A DNA stretch of 64,000 nucleotides from Salmonella enterica subsp. houtenae serovar Houten (lineage in GTDB: Bacteria; Pseudomonadota; Gammaproteobacteria; Enterobacterales; Enterobacteriaceae): NCBI GenBank assembly GCA_900478215.1, contig LS483478.1, positions 3,100,001 to 3,164,000 of the forward strand, in the 5' to 3' direction. This document shows, piece after piece, positions 54,537 through 63,272 of the stretch; positions within the stretch are counted from its first letter, which is position 1, and each line of letters opens with the position of its first letter. The notes under the pieces were generated by a model. It searched no databases, was not told the DNA's origin, and saw only the letters and a list, made by a program, of their open reading frames with translations. The translations under genes were made by a program, and so were the position numbers.

Positions 54537-55370
54537 TTATTTGATTTTATTTTCAATATAAGAAATTTTATGAAAGAGACTGTTGTTAGCAATATTTGCA
54601 AGTAACACATTGAGCAATGATGAGTCATCAGTACTTCTCATCATTTTATTTTCTGCAATTTTGCATTCTATATCAAATGACTCATTGTTAATTACAGTGT
54701 AATTACCAAATTCAAAGTCATCATTTTCTCTGAAATGATAAAATGCCAGAGCTTCTGGTAAGATCCAAACATCATTTTTTGCCAGGTAATGAATAAAAAA
54801 AGGCCAGAAAAATGCAGGAGAGGATAATTTATGATTCTCAATCACATCCATGACAGAATTTTTATCGAATAAACACGAGGACAGTGGAATGGAATTCCTG
54901 TAATAAATAACATCAAAACTAACAGGACCGGCATTTAAATAGTGGTTCCAGGGTTGCGTTGTATTTATAATTATTCTATTATTTTCTGCAACCTCAGTAA
55001 CTTTATTTGTATGGCATGATATTGCATTTACAGATGAATACGTTGACTGTATATTCGCTAAAAGACTGAGTAGCCTTGATACATATTCAGGAGCCCAAGA
55101 GTCGTCATCATCTATAAAGCATAAATAATTAGATTTAGACATCTTAATAGTATCAAAGATACGGTTTTCGTCGTAGATAATAGTATATATACTTGATAAC
55201 TCTTTCAGATAAAAATCATCCACATGGTGACGTTTCAATTCTTCTCCCATGCAGAAAATGACGATATTTATTTTTTTGAATGTCTGGTCATTAATGGATT
55301 TCAGGGCCCGCATTAATAGACGAGTACGACCGGGTTTATGTCGGACAATAACTAAAAGACTCTTTTCCAT
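54537..55370 (-). CDS. Glycosyltransferase family 2 protein
   Basis: A 277-residue GT-A fold enzyme: N-terminal LLVIVRHKPGRTRLLMRALKS (nucleotide-sugar entry), and the metal-binding Asp cluster CFIDDDDSWAPEYVS at about residue 98. The substrate cannot be read from the sequence. I place the start at 55370 (MEKSLLVIV); a GTG at 55409 extends it by 13 residues. Neither has a strong ribosome-binding site. Within the polysaccharide cluster; a 200-bp gap separates it from the GlfT2-like gene. Confidence 0.75.
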   Translation of the reverse strand: MEKSLLVIVRHKPGRTRLLMRALKSINDQTFKKINIVIFCMGEELKRHHVDDFYLKELSSIYTIIYDENRIFDTIKMSKSNYLCFIDDDDSWAPEYVSRLLSLLANIQSTYSSVNAISCHTNKVTEVAENNRIIINTTQPWNHYLNAGPVSFDVIYYRNSIPLSSCLFDKNSVMDVIENHKLSSPAFFWPFFIHYLAKNDVWILPEALAFYHFRENDDFEFGNYTVINNESFDIECKIAENKMMRSTDDSSLLNVLLANIANNSLFHKISYIENKIK

Positions 55371-55571
55371 ATTCTGATTTCGCGTTTTACGGTATATATA
55401 AATTAACACTCTATTAATGAATGCTGACGTTGAGTAAGGATTATGTTATTTTATTGGGCTGATACAAGATAAGACTGTAGCAACAGAACCATACCTCAGA
55501 TTATCATTTCTATCATCATCATATAATTAAAAAAATCGGTATAATTCTCATCAAAATCACTTACATCATGT

Positions 55572-57350
55572 TTAATATTTACCTTCAGATTTTTTATTGA
55601 ATTTTTTATACCAGAAGAGCTTTGAGGTAAGATAGGGCAAACTACTTTTCATCTCTTTTTTTGCAGATTCAAATCGATAAAAATTTTTGACCGCCGTAAA
55701 CAAACCATTAAAAATAACTTTAAAAAACTCTATTTTTGAGTGAGTAAGTTTTAACAATTTTCCATTTTCTATATTTAAATGATAGATAGTAGTTCTCCGA
55801 AATGAATACTTCGTAGGGTGATAATGACGATAATCAACTACGATTGGTTTTTTAATTAAAAAGAAAGTTGGAATTAAGTGTCCATTAAGAGTTATGCATC
55901 TAAAAATTTTGTAGATGGTTTTCTCTTTACCAGAACTGGGGTAATCAACAGATCCATTAACAATATCAATATCTTCTAAATTGAATTTCTCGTTATGAGT
56001 TATTGCATTAATTCTTTTTCTTATTTCCAGAAGATCTGCATTATCCTCCCAAAACTCCCGCCCAGAAAGACAATCGTTATATGACATAATCATTGCTCTG
56101 GCAAGTTCATAGCGGTATGAAAAACTCGCAAGAAAGACTTCCCTCACAAAGAAAACGCTTAACAGCAGTGCAGCAAATTTCCTTTTACTAATTAATGCAG
56201 GTACAGCAACAGTTCTGAAATTCAGATAGCTATTTAGAACCGATATTTTTCTTTCAAAATCCATTTGCCACGAAGCCACACCATTAAGTGTGACAATATT
56301 ATGTTTTTTATGCATATATCCTAATAGCAGGTCATCACCACGAACAAAAAAAGGAAATGCGTAATGTTCTATGGCATTAATATTAAAGGCAAAAAACCAC
56401 CATCCACCATACCCTATTTTTCTTTCATTATCAAAAACAGCTAAAGAATCTATTTCCCGAGCATCCAGATAATGTTTATCCGGATAATGTAAAAAATCTT
56501 TATGCCATATGGCACCAGATTCATGTATGATTGCTGGGTTATCCTCAAAAAGCATACAGCCAGTAACAACTGTATTTTTGTCTTTAGCCATCAGTAAAAA
56601 AGCATGAGTTCGACAAATTGATTCAATTTCACATGAGCCATCATCATCCATAAATATGACATGTTTGACATCGTTGATTTTCTCTGCTTCTATCAAACCT
56701 CTCATAAATCCACCTGACCCACCGAGATTTTCATTATTGATAACCATAATGCCGTTTCCCAACGGGTGATTAATCGCCTCTCCATTATTAACCACAATCA
56801 ATTTAAAACGATCTTTAAATTCATTCTGGGTTAAGAGTGTTTTATTAATTCTATTGATCGTTTTAGTAACAGCCTCTCTTCTATTATAAGTTGTTATAAC
56901 TAAAGCCATAGATGATTTACTAACACGATCTTTAGTTAGAAACTCAAATCCATTTAAAATAGAGTCCTCATCAGATTGCCAATCTACATAGATATACCCA
57001 AAATTTATTTTTGATATATCTATTTCAATTACATCACCGATATCAGATGGTGATTTGAAATTAACTTGCTTTAATACTCTAATGACACTATTCTCTTTAT
57101 GCCTTACAGTTATAGTTCCGCGCCCGATAATATTAACCCGAAAAAAAAGTGATGTTAAGGTTGTATATTTCTTCCATTTCTTAATTGAGAATGCGTTATA
57201 AAAAGTATCAAAGCATGCAACCTTATGACGCGGAACAAGTAAGCTACATGAGGTATAGTTATATTTCCCACCCTGAGATCTGAAATAAAGCTGCTCTTCC
57301 GTGCATAGATCAATGTTTGGTAAAATTACTTTTTGAAGTAAAAAATACAT
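55572..57350 (-). CDS. GlfT2-like galactofuranosyltransferase (family 2)
   Basis: A 592-residue protein with an N-terminal beta-rich domain (about 1-145) followed by a GT-A domain: ALVITTYNRREAVTKTI, the NLGGSGGFMRG signature (about 208-217), HVIFMDDDGSCEIES (Asp 235-237), GYGGWWFFAFN (about 313) and the RGDDLLLGY catalytic loop (about 337). This layout is that of the mycobacterial galactofuranosyl-transferase GlfT2. With a UDP-galactopyranose mutase in the same operon it is likely to add galactofuranose, perhaps as a polymerase. Neighbours Wzt on one side and a GT2 gene on the other. Confidence 0.82.
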   Translation of the reverse strand: MYFLLQKVILPNIDLCTEEQLYFRSQGGKYNYTSCSLLVPRHKVACFDTFYNAFSIKKWKKYTTLTSLFFRVNIIGRGTITVRHKENSVIRVLKQVNFKSPSDIGDVIEIDISKINFGYIYVDWQSDEDSILNGFEFLTKDRVSKSSMALVITTYNRREAVTKTINRINKTLLTQNEFKDRFKLIVVNNGEAINHPLGNGIMVINNENLGGSGGFMRGLIEAEKINDVKHVIFMDDDGSCEIESICRTHAFLLMAKDKNTVVTGCMLFEDNPAIIHESGAIWHKDFLHYPDKHYLDAREIDSLAVFDNERKIGYGGWWFFAFNINAIEHYAFPFFVRGDDLLLGYMHKKHNIVTLNGVASWQMDFERKISVLNSYLNFRTVAVPALISKRKFAALLLSVFFVREVFLASFSYRYELARAMIMSYNDCLSGREFWEDNADLLEIRKRINAITHNEKFNLEDIDIVNGSVDYPSSGKEKTIYKIFRCITLNGHLIPTFFLIKKPIVVDYRHYHPTKYSFRRTTIYHLNIENGKLLKLTHSKIEFFKVIFNGLFTAVKNFYRFESAKKEMKSSLPYLTSKLFWYKKFNKKSEGKY

Positions 57351-57443
57351 AACGAACCTATAAGTTTAAATTATTCGGGGTAACGCCATTATAAAATAGT
57401 AAATTACTTACCGCGTAGCGATATAAATACTGTAATAAGAATA

Positions 57444-58154
57444 TTAAAATCCGCCTTTATTAACTATCTCTCCGTGCTCAAGCCTGATGAACTTATTACA
57501 TACAGATTTAGCCAGTTCATCATCGTGAGTGGCCATTACCATAATGCCCGCTTTAGAGATAAAGCTATTTAATCTCGCTTCTGCTTTTCTTTTAAAATCG
57601 CTATCCCCCACGCTCATCCATTCATCCATCAGTAAAATTTCAGGATTAATTGCAGTGGAAATAGAAAAACCAAGCCTCAAAACCATACCACTAGAATACG
57701 TTCTAACGGGGATTTTAATAAAATCACCTAACTCGCTGAACTCGATCACATCTTCTGTAATATTTTTTATTTCATTTTTTGACAGACCGAGAAATAGTCC
57801 CCTGAGTTTTATATTTTCCAGGCCGGTAAGCTCGCCATCCATTCCCATCATGGGATCAATGAGGCTGGTGACCCGACCGATACATTCATACTTCCCTGAA
57901 GTTGGTTTATAGGCCCCTGCAAGTACTCTCAGAAGAGTTGTTTTGCCCGAACCATTGTGTCCGATAAGCGCAAGACGGTTACCTTCGGTAAGCGTAAAAT
58001 CAATTTTTTTTAATGCCTCTACTTCAATAATCCCGGTATTCGATGAGCCAATTCGTCCACCTGAAGCAGCCTGTAGAAAAGTTTTTTTAAATGAACGGTG
58101 GCTGGAGTTAAATATGGGGAGTATTACGCCAACGTTTTTGCAAGAGATTTTCAT
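57444..58154 (-). CDS. wzt: Polysaccharide ABC exporter ATPase (Wzt/KpsT type)
   Basis: A 236-residue ATPase of the polysaccharide-export class: Walker A GHNGSGKTT (65-73), signature YSSGMVLRL (153-161), Walker B EILLMDEWMSVGDSDF and H-loop His (about 210). The long N-terminal segment before Walker A (FKKTFLQAASGGRIG) is typical of TagH/Wzt/KpsT. There is no C-terminal carbohydrate-binding domain as in O9a/O12 Wzt, so export is not coupled to a capped chain end recognised by Wzt. Begins 3 bases after the permease gene. Confidence 0.9.
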   Translation of the reverse strand: MKISCKNVGVILPIFNSSHRSFKKTFLQAASGGRIGSSNTGIIEVEALKKIDFTLTEGNRLALIGHNGSGKTTLLRVLAGAYKPTSGKYECIGRVTSLIDPMMGMDGELTGLENIKLRGLFLGLSKNEIKNITEDVIEFSELGDFIKIPVRTYSSGMVLRLGFSISTAINPEILLMDEWMSVGDSDFKRKAEARLNSFISKAGIMVMATHDDELAKSVCNKFIRLEHGEIVNKGGF

Positions 58155-58157
58155 TAA

Positions 58158-58928
58158 TTATAACCAGTATACGATTCTTGAGCGATATTTAGTCAACACT
58201 AAGGTTGAGACCATCAACATAATAATAGAGGTTATTATTGTGTAAGACCATATAGTTACATCGGGTACAATTCCCATTAATGGTTTCCTGAGCATCTCCA
58301 TAAAGTAATAAAAAATATTATAATCAACAAATTCCCTTCTTCCATCTGGTAATTGTTCCGATGTCCAAATGATGGGTGTTATAAAAAAACACAACGTTAC
58401 TACACTTTGAACGACCGGTCCCATATCACGATATCTTGTGCAAAAAATGGCGAGAATCATACCTGTAGAAATTAATGAGATAGATGTTATTATAATTGCA
58501 GGTATAAAAAGGAAAATATGAAGATTTACTGATGTATTGGTAAAAAAAATCACAAAAGGTATAATAATAAAATTATGCAACATAATCATAAACTGCCGAT
58601 AGAAAACACGTAATATATATAAATATAACGGAAGGTCAGATTGTTTAATAATTGATGCAGACTCATTAAGTATTCCGCATGACTCATTAATCGTTGCTGA
58701 TAGAAAGGCCCAAAAGATCATACCTAAAGTAAGATGCATGATAAAATTTTCGGAACCAGAACTGAACAGCGAACCGTAAAGAGGCCCCATTGCTGAGATG
58801 GTGACCCCCATCGAAATCGTTATCCAAAAAGGCCCTAATACCGATCGCCGGTATCGTCCCAGGACATCATTCCAACCTAGCGAAATCCAAAGTTGGTGCC
58901 TGGCCAGAGCTTCTTTCAAATCATTCAT
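58158..58928 (-). CDS. wzm: Polysaccharide ABC exporter permease (Wzm type)
   Basis: A 256-residue inner membrane protein with six transmembrane helices, of the ABC-2/TagG/Wzm class (LGWNDVLGRYRRSVLGPFWI near the N-terminus is the family's amphipathic start; ITPIIWTSEQLPDGRR precedes the last helices). Works with the downstream ATPase to flip an undecaprenyl-linked glycan. A 126-bp AT-rich gap separates it from the upstream GT4 gene. Confidence 0.9.
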   Translation of the reverse strand: MNDLKEALARHQLWISLGWNDVLGRYRRSVLGPFWITISMGVTISAMGPLYGSLFSSGSENFIMHLTLGMIFWAFLSATINESCGILNESASIIKQSDLPLYLYILRVFYRQFMIMLHNFIIIPFVIFFTNTSVNLHIFLFIPAIIITSISLISTGMILAIFCTRYRDMGPVVQSVVTLCFFITPIIWTSEQLPDGRREFVDYNIFYYFMEMLRKPLMGIVPDVTIWSYTIITSIIMLMVSTLVLTKYRSRIVYWL

Positions 58929-59054
58929 AGTTTCCGTGTCACCTTTACCTGAAGAACTTATTCTTTAACGATATGAAAATATAAATTATTTATTTTCTAT
59001 AATACACATAATTTTTCTCTCTACACTGACCTGCTTTATAAGCACTTTATGGCG

Positions 59055-60188
59055 TTAGCAACCAATAGTGTCTTTATAAATTTGCAATGTCTTATTAATG
59101 ACTAATATGCTGGAAAACAATTCCTTTACACGTTTTCTTCCATTCGCCCCCATCGCTAAGCGAATCTGTGGATTTTTTAATAAATACTCTAACGCTACCG
59201 CTAACTCCTGAGCTGAATTACTTTTAACAATTAATCCATTATAGTTATGAATAATTAAGCTATCACATCCGCCGGTATCATAAGCAATACATGCGCGTCC
59301 TACAGATGATGCCTCTAATAAAAGCCGTGGAACCCCTTCCGGATAAACTGATGGTAATGCAACAATATTCGATTTCTGAATAAGCTCATATACATTCGAA
59401 GAGCGTCCCAGCCAGTTAATCAGCCCCTCATTATGCCAGTGATGAATGAGTTCCAACGGGATAGCATCTTTATCGCCCTCGGCCAATATACCTGCAACAT
59501 TTAAAACAAAATGAATATTTTTTCGTCTGAGGATCTTTTTTGCTTCAATGAGATCGCCAAGACCTTTACTCCATAACATTCGGCTTGCAAAAAGGACTAT
59601 CGGTATCTCATATGTTTTCTCTATAGAGAACTTATAAATATTCGGGTTAATTCCAGCACCTTCGATAACGATAGTTTTATGATAATCAATATCTACTAAA
59701 TGCGATATTTTTCGCCGATCCCTGTCATGTTCAAAAATAAAAACACCACGCTTATTACCAGCAATGTATTTATAAGCTAAAACGGTTAACGCACGCAATG
59801 TTCTCATTAGCATGGTATTATATAAAAAGATTCGACCAAAGCCGACAAAGCTGATAACGACTGGACTATTACTTCTCCTGGCGCTAAACCCACCAATCAG
59901 GCAAGGTTTGAGCGTAATACAATGCAATAGGTCAGGATTAATCTCTTTAATAATCTTCCGAGCGTTAAGGAACGCTCTAAAAAAAACAAACACATTAAAT
60001 GACTGAGCAACAAGAGACACATTGTGACAAATAAAACCAAGCGTTTTAAATTTTTTTATAATCTCTTCACCAATAAAATGACTTATGACATGAATTTCAT
60101 ATCCCGCATCCCTTGCCGCTATCGCACGTTCTGTCCAATGTAAATCAAAGTACCAGTCTGAATTCACAAAATAACATAACCTTTTCAT
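59055..60188 (-). CDS. Glycosyltransferase family 4 (GT-B)
   Basis: A 377-residue retaining-type transferase. The N-terminal domain lies before about residue 190, and the Glyco_trans_1 C-terminal domain contains VLFASRMLWSKGLGDLIEAK (key RMLWSKG) and the EGVPRLLLEASSVGRACIAYDTGG sugar-nucleotide motif (EGVPRLLLEA, conserved Glu). Donor and linkage unknown. 12 bases after the GT2 gene. Confidence 0.83.
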   Translation of the reverse strand: MKRLCYFVNSDWYFDLHWTERAIAARDAGYEIHVISHFIGEEIIKKFKTLGFICHNVSLVAQSFNVFVFFRAFLNARKIIKEINPDLLHCITLKPCLIGGFSARRSNSPVVISFVGFGRIFLYNTMLMRTLRALTVLAYKYIAGNKRGVFIFEHDRDRRKISHLVDIDYHKTIVIEGAGINPNIYKFSIEKTYEIPIVLFASRMLWSKGLGDLIEAKKILRRKNIHFVLNVAGILAEGDKDAIPLELIHHWHNEGLINWLGRSSNVYELIQKSNIVALPSVYPEGVPRLLLEASSVGRACIAYDTGGCDSLIIHNYNGLIVKSNSAQELAVALEYLLKNPQIRLAMGANGRKRVKELFSSILVINKTLQIYKDTIGC

Positions 60189-60200
60189 CTCTTCGTCCTG

Positions 60201-61097
60201 CTAATGATATTTCCCACTAATACCTTTAAGTCCATGAAGTATTCCTTGCCAGATAAAATATAGATAAAGAAATTTCTTACGCTGCCATGGCAAAATGGCG
60301 AGATATTTAGAGAGACGTAACACTACAGAAAGAACACTGAATATCCTGGGAACGGGTAAAAGTTTTCTCAGCAGCAACAAATTTCTACAAAGATAATATA
60401 CTTTCCATTCAGGGCAGATACACCTCCCCTGAATAGATATATCATGAATAAATTTAACTTCTGGGGAGTAACGAATTTTCTGCCCGGACAATACTAGCTT
60501 ATAACCAAAGAAAAAATCATCATAATAAAGAAAAAGTTCATCATGGATATCGTTAAGATGGTTATTCAATACATTTCGATCAATAATCATACCAACGAAT
60601 GACACAGTTTGAACATCAGTAACCTGAGTTCTTACTGGAGAAAACCTCCCTGGGTGCATCACATAATAAATAGTCTCAAACGCCGTAGATGGAACCCTGA
60701 TGAAAGGCAAATTCATCCGACAAGACCGCCCATAAGTGTCCTGAACTCGCGACGCAAATATACGGTACCTTGATGTATCTAATAATGAGAAATGCTTTAA
60801 AATATTAATTTCCGGATAAGCATCATCATCATAGAAAAATACCCAATCGGCATTACTATATGAGCATATATATTGACTACCGACTTTAAATCCGCCAGCA
60901 CCACCAAGATTATCATTAAGATTAAGTATCGTGATGGCAGGCTCACTTAATGAAGAAAGCCATTCCCTGGTACCGTCGCTTGAGCCATTATTAACGATAA
61001 CAATGGAGGAAAAGCCCGCCTTCACCGTCTCTCGCACGCTTTTTTTTAATTTTTCAAGACGGTTAAAAGTTACGATTAGCGCTGTACACTTCATCAA
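60201..61097 (-). CDS. Glycosyltransferase family 2 (rhamnosyl/galactofuranosyl-like)
   Basis: A 298-residue GT-A enzyme: TALIVTFNRLEKLKKSV, VIVNNGSSDGTREWLSS, the NLGGAGGFKVG signature (also found in the GlfT2-like protein) and VFFYDDDAYPE (Asp triad). The NLGG(A/S)GGF motif is shared with rhamnosyl- and galactofuranosyltransferases (WbbL, GlfT1). Start overlaps the glf stop by 4 bases, so it is coupled to UDP-Galf supply and may add the first galactofuranose. Confidence 0.82.
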   Translation of the reverse strand: MMKCTALIVTFNRLEKLKKSVRETVKAGFSSIVIVNNGSSDGTREWLSSLSEPAITILNLNDNLGGAGGFKVGSQYICSYSNADWVFFYDDDAYPEINILKHFSLLDTSRYRIFASRVQDTYGRSCRMNLPFIRVPSTAFETIYYVMHPGRFSPVRTQVTDVQTVSFVGMIIDRNVLNNHLNDIHDELFLYYDDFFFGYKLVLSGQKIRYSPEVKFIHDISIQGRCICPEWKVYYLCRNLLLLRKLLPVPRIFSVLSVVLRLSKYLAILPWQRKKFLYLYFIWQGILHGLKGISGKYH

Positions 61098-62257
61098 ACG
61101 GTAACTGTAAATGCTGGCATTTCTTTTTGTTCATATAGCGACGTTAAGTATACGTCCGCCGTCTGTAATGCTTCAGCTATCGTGATGTCCATATCGAGAT
61201 AACGATAAGTGCCAAGACGACCAATGAAAGTAATATTTTTTTCTTTTTTAGCACGCGAGAGATATTTATTCAGCAAATCCATTTTATCCGCTCTGCGGAC
61301 AGGATAGTAAGGTATATCATCAGCTTCACACTCCCGACTATATTCTTGATAACATATCGAAGCCTCATGTTGCTCCCACGGAGAAAAATATTTGTGCTCA
61401 GTAATTCGAGTATAAGGAATATCTATTGAACAATAATTCATTACTGCACATCCTTGATAATCCCGCTGGCAAAGTATTTTTTTAAAGTCTAATGTACGAT
61501 ATTCCAGTCGGCCATATTGGCAGGAGTAAAAGGCATCCAGCGCACCACTGAAAAAAACATGGTCATAATCTGTCCGCATTTTCTGAGTGAAGGAGCGACA
61601 TAGTTCAACAGTGATATTTTCGTGTTCGACAATGGACTTGACCATTTGTGTATAGCCAAATTTTGGTATTCCCTGAAACTTATGATTAAAATAGTTATCA
61701 TCATAATTAAAGCGAACAGGGATACGTTTCAATACAGAAGCAGGTAACGCGGAAGGATGAAGTCCCCATTGTTTAATGGTATAACCTTTAAAAAAGGCTT
61801 CATATAACTCTTCACCAATGAAACGCAAGGCCTGTTGTTCAAAATTCTGTGGTTCCAGAATGGTGCTATCACATTTTTGAAGCAGTAATTTCCTGGCGTC
61901 ATCAGGTGAGCAGGCGACACCAAAAAATTGATTTATGGTATGAAGATTAATGGGTAGAGAAAATACCTGGCCGTTTACAGTGGCTTTAACCTTATTAATA
62001 TAAGGCATCATCTTTGCGTATTTATTCACATAATCCCATACGGTTTCATTATCAGTATGAAAAATATGAGGACCATAAACGTGCACCATGATACCTGTTT
62101 GCTCATCGCGGGCATCATAAGCATTACCACCGATATGCGAGCGTTGGTCAATAATTTTGACTACATGTCCCTGCTCAGCCAACTGGCGTGCAATTACTGC
62201 GCCTGAAAGGCCAGCGCCCACAATTAATATCTTTTTACATCCCATCATTTTTGTCAC
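61094..62257 (-). CDS. glf: UDP-galactopyranose mutase Glf
   Basis: Converts UDP-galactopyranose to UDP-galactofuranose, with FADH2. The 387 residues show the FAD fold ILIVGAGLSGAVIARQLA (GxGxxG), IDQRSHIGGNAYDARD, and HVYGPHIFHTDNETVWDYVN, all UGM signatures, and the substrate Arg/Trp region GYTIKQWGLHP and FVGRLGTYRYLDMD-like C-terminus (IGRLGTYRYLDMDITIAEAL). It resembles the Klebsiella galactan enzymes. First gene of the operon; an ops element lies 100 bp upstream. UDP-Gal would come from galE at 15 kb. Confidence 0.95.
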   Translation of the reverse strand: MTKMMGCKKILIVGAGLSGAVIARQLAEQGHVVKIIDQRSHIGGNAYDARDEQTGIMVHVYGPHIFHTDNETVWDYVNKYAKMMPYINKVKATVNGQVFSLPINLHTINQFFGVACSPDDARKLLLQKCDSTILEPQNFEQQALRFIGEELYEAFFKGYTIKQWGLHPSALPASVLKRIPVRFNYDDNYFNHKFQGIPKFGYTQMVKSIVEHENITVELCRSFTQKMRTDYDHVFFSGALDAFYSCQYGRLEYRTLDFKKILCQRDYQGCAVMNYCSIDIPYTRITEHKYFSPWEQHEASICYQEYSRECEADDIPYYPVRRADKMDLLNKYLSRAKKEKNITFIGRLGTYRYLDMDITIAEALQTADVYLTSLYEQKEMPAFTVTV

Positions 62258-62357
62258 TCTGTTCGTAGATACAGATAATATTAAACAGTTTATCCATAAC
62301 CATTTTTAGTAATATCAGGCGGGTAAAGTAAAATTTACTTAAATCATCCAGATAATT

Positions 62358-62370
62358 CCACGCTACCGCC
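62358..62370 (-). promoter_or_regulatory. ops element (RfaH recruitment) in the glf leader
   Basis: On the minus strand GGCGGTAGCGTGG contains the exact ops core GGCGGTAGCGTG, about 100 bases upstream of the glf start and in the transcribed direction. In E. coli and Salmonella this element recruits the antiterminator RfaH to long O-antigen, core and capsule operons. No other feature explains it. The flanking 62258-62530 shows no gene and is otherwise AT-rich. Confidence 0.85.
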
Positions 62371-62530
62371 ACAGCGCGAAAATCTTCACACTGATCACAT
62401 ATACATTGACACACACGTTATGTACTATTACCAGATAACGATAAATGCCATATTCCATTTGCATAAAATCGAGTAATCAGAACGCAATATAATATTTCTG
62501 AACACCACGCGGCATGATACAAATACGTGG

Positions 62531-63271
62531 TTAGCGTAAATCCGATGCGTTACTTGCCGCAGCCTTTACCAAAACAATCTGTTGATTTATGTCTCGATTG
62601 ACGTCCGGCATCCTTATTCTTATCGCATCAAGTAGTGGTATTCCTGACGGGATATCCCAGCGTTGTTTCAGCGTTTGCTCCGCGAGCCAGACTTGTCTTA
62701 CGCCGGTTCCCAGTATACGGGCCGTCATTTCCGGGCTACAGCCTGACAGCAGTAATCCCAGCACCCGCCGTCCCTGTTTTGGCAAACGCTCTGACAGTAA
62801 CCGGACCAGCGTGCGGCTGTTTATCTCCATCACCAGCTCCGGCACGCTCAACGCGTTTTTCATCTCCTCCTTGTAAGGCGATGCCTGTACTGATGACCAT
62901 ATGGCCAGCTCAGCCATTCTGGCCAGAACCCTTACCGGCATGGCGCGTTTAACCAACCTCAGATGGCGGAAGTAACCTTCCACGCTGACGTCAACCGGTA
63001 AGAACGCGTTACTGCTTCAAAAAACCACTGTCCGCGGATAACACTGAAAAACCTGTTGCCACAGCAGAAGCTGGGTTGATGGGCGTCCGGCGGATATCAC
63101 CATCGCGCCGGGCCACCGACGCAACCGATCCAGTAGCCCTTCTGGTGTCCTGAGACGAACACAGTCTTCCACACAAAGACCGTCGGTATCCGGAAACTGC
63201 GCAGGATTTTCTCCTGACTGACAAAACATAATCAGCCGAAGAGGCGGCAGTACCCTGGTTAACGTCTGCAT
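62531..63271 (-). pseudogene. LuxR/response-regulator-like gene with an in-frame stop
   Basis: From the ATG at 63271 the frame reads MQTLTRVLPPLRLIMF ... PRTVVF, meets a single TGA at about 63017-63019, and continues in the same frame (SSNAFLPVDVSVEGYFRHLR) to 62531. The first part resembles a receiver-like domain; the C-terminal part carries a LuxR-type helix-turn-helix (LPKQGRRVLGLLLSGCSPEM, then TARILGTGVRQVW). An intact version would be about 246 residues. The TGA could come from CGA (Arg) by one change. The later ATG at 62983 could start a 150-residue DNA-binding fragment. Beside a FimB/E-like recombinase, so probably a fimbrial regulator. Confidence 0.6.
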
Positions 63272-63272
63272 A

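Noticed and set aside
62401..62520. A sigma-70 promoter for the glf operon
   Set aside because: AT-rich DNA offers several weak -10/-35 pairs; none stands out enough to call.
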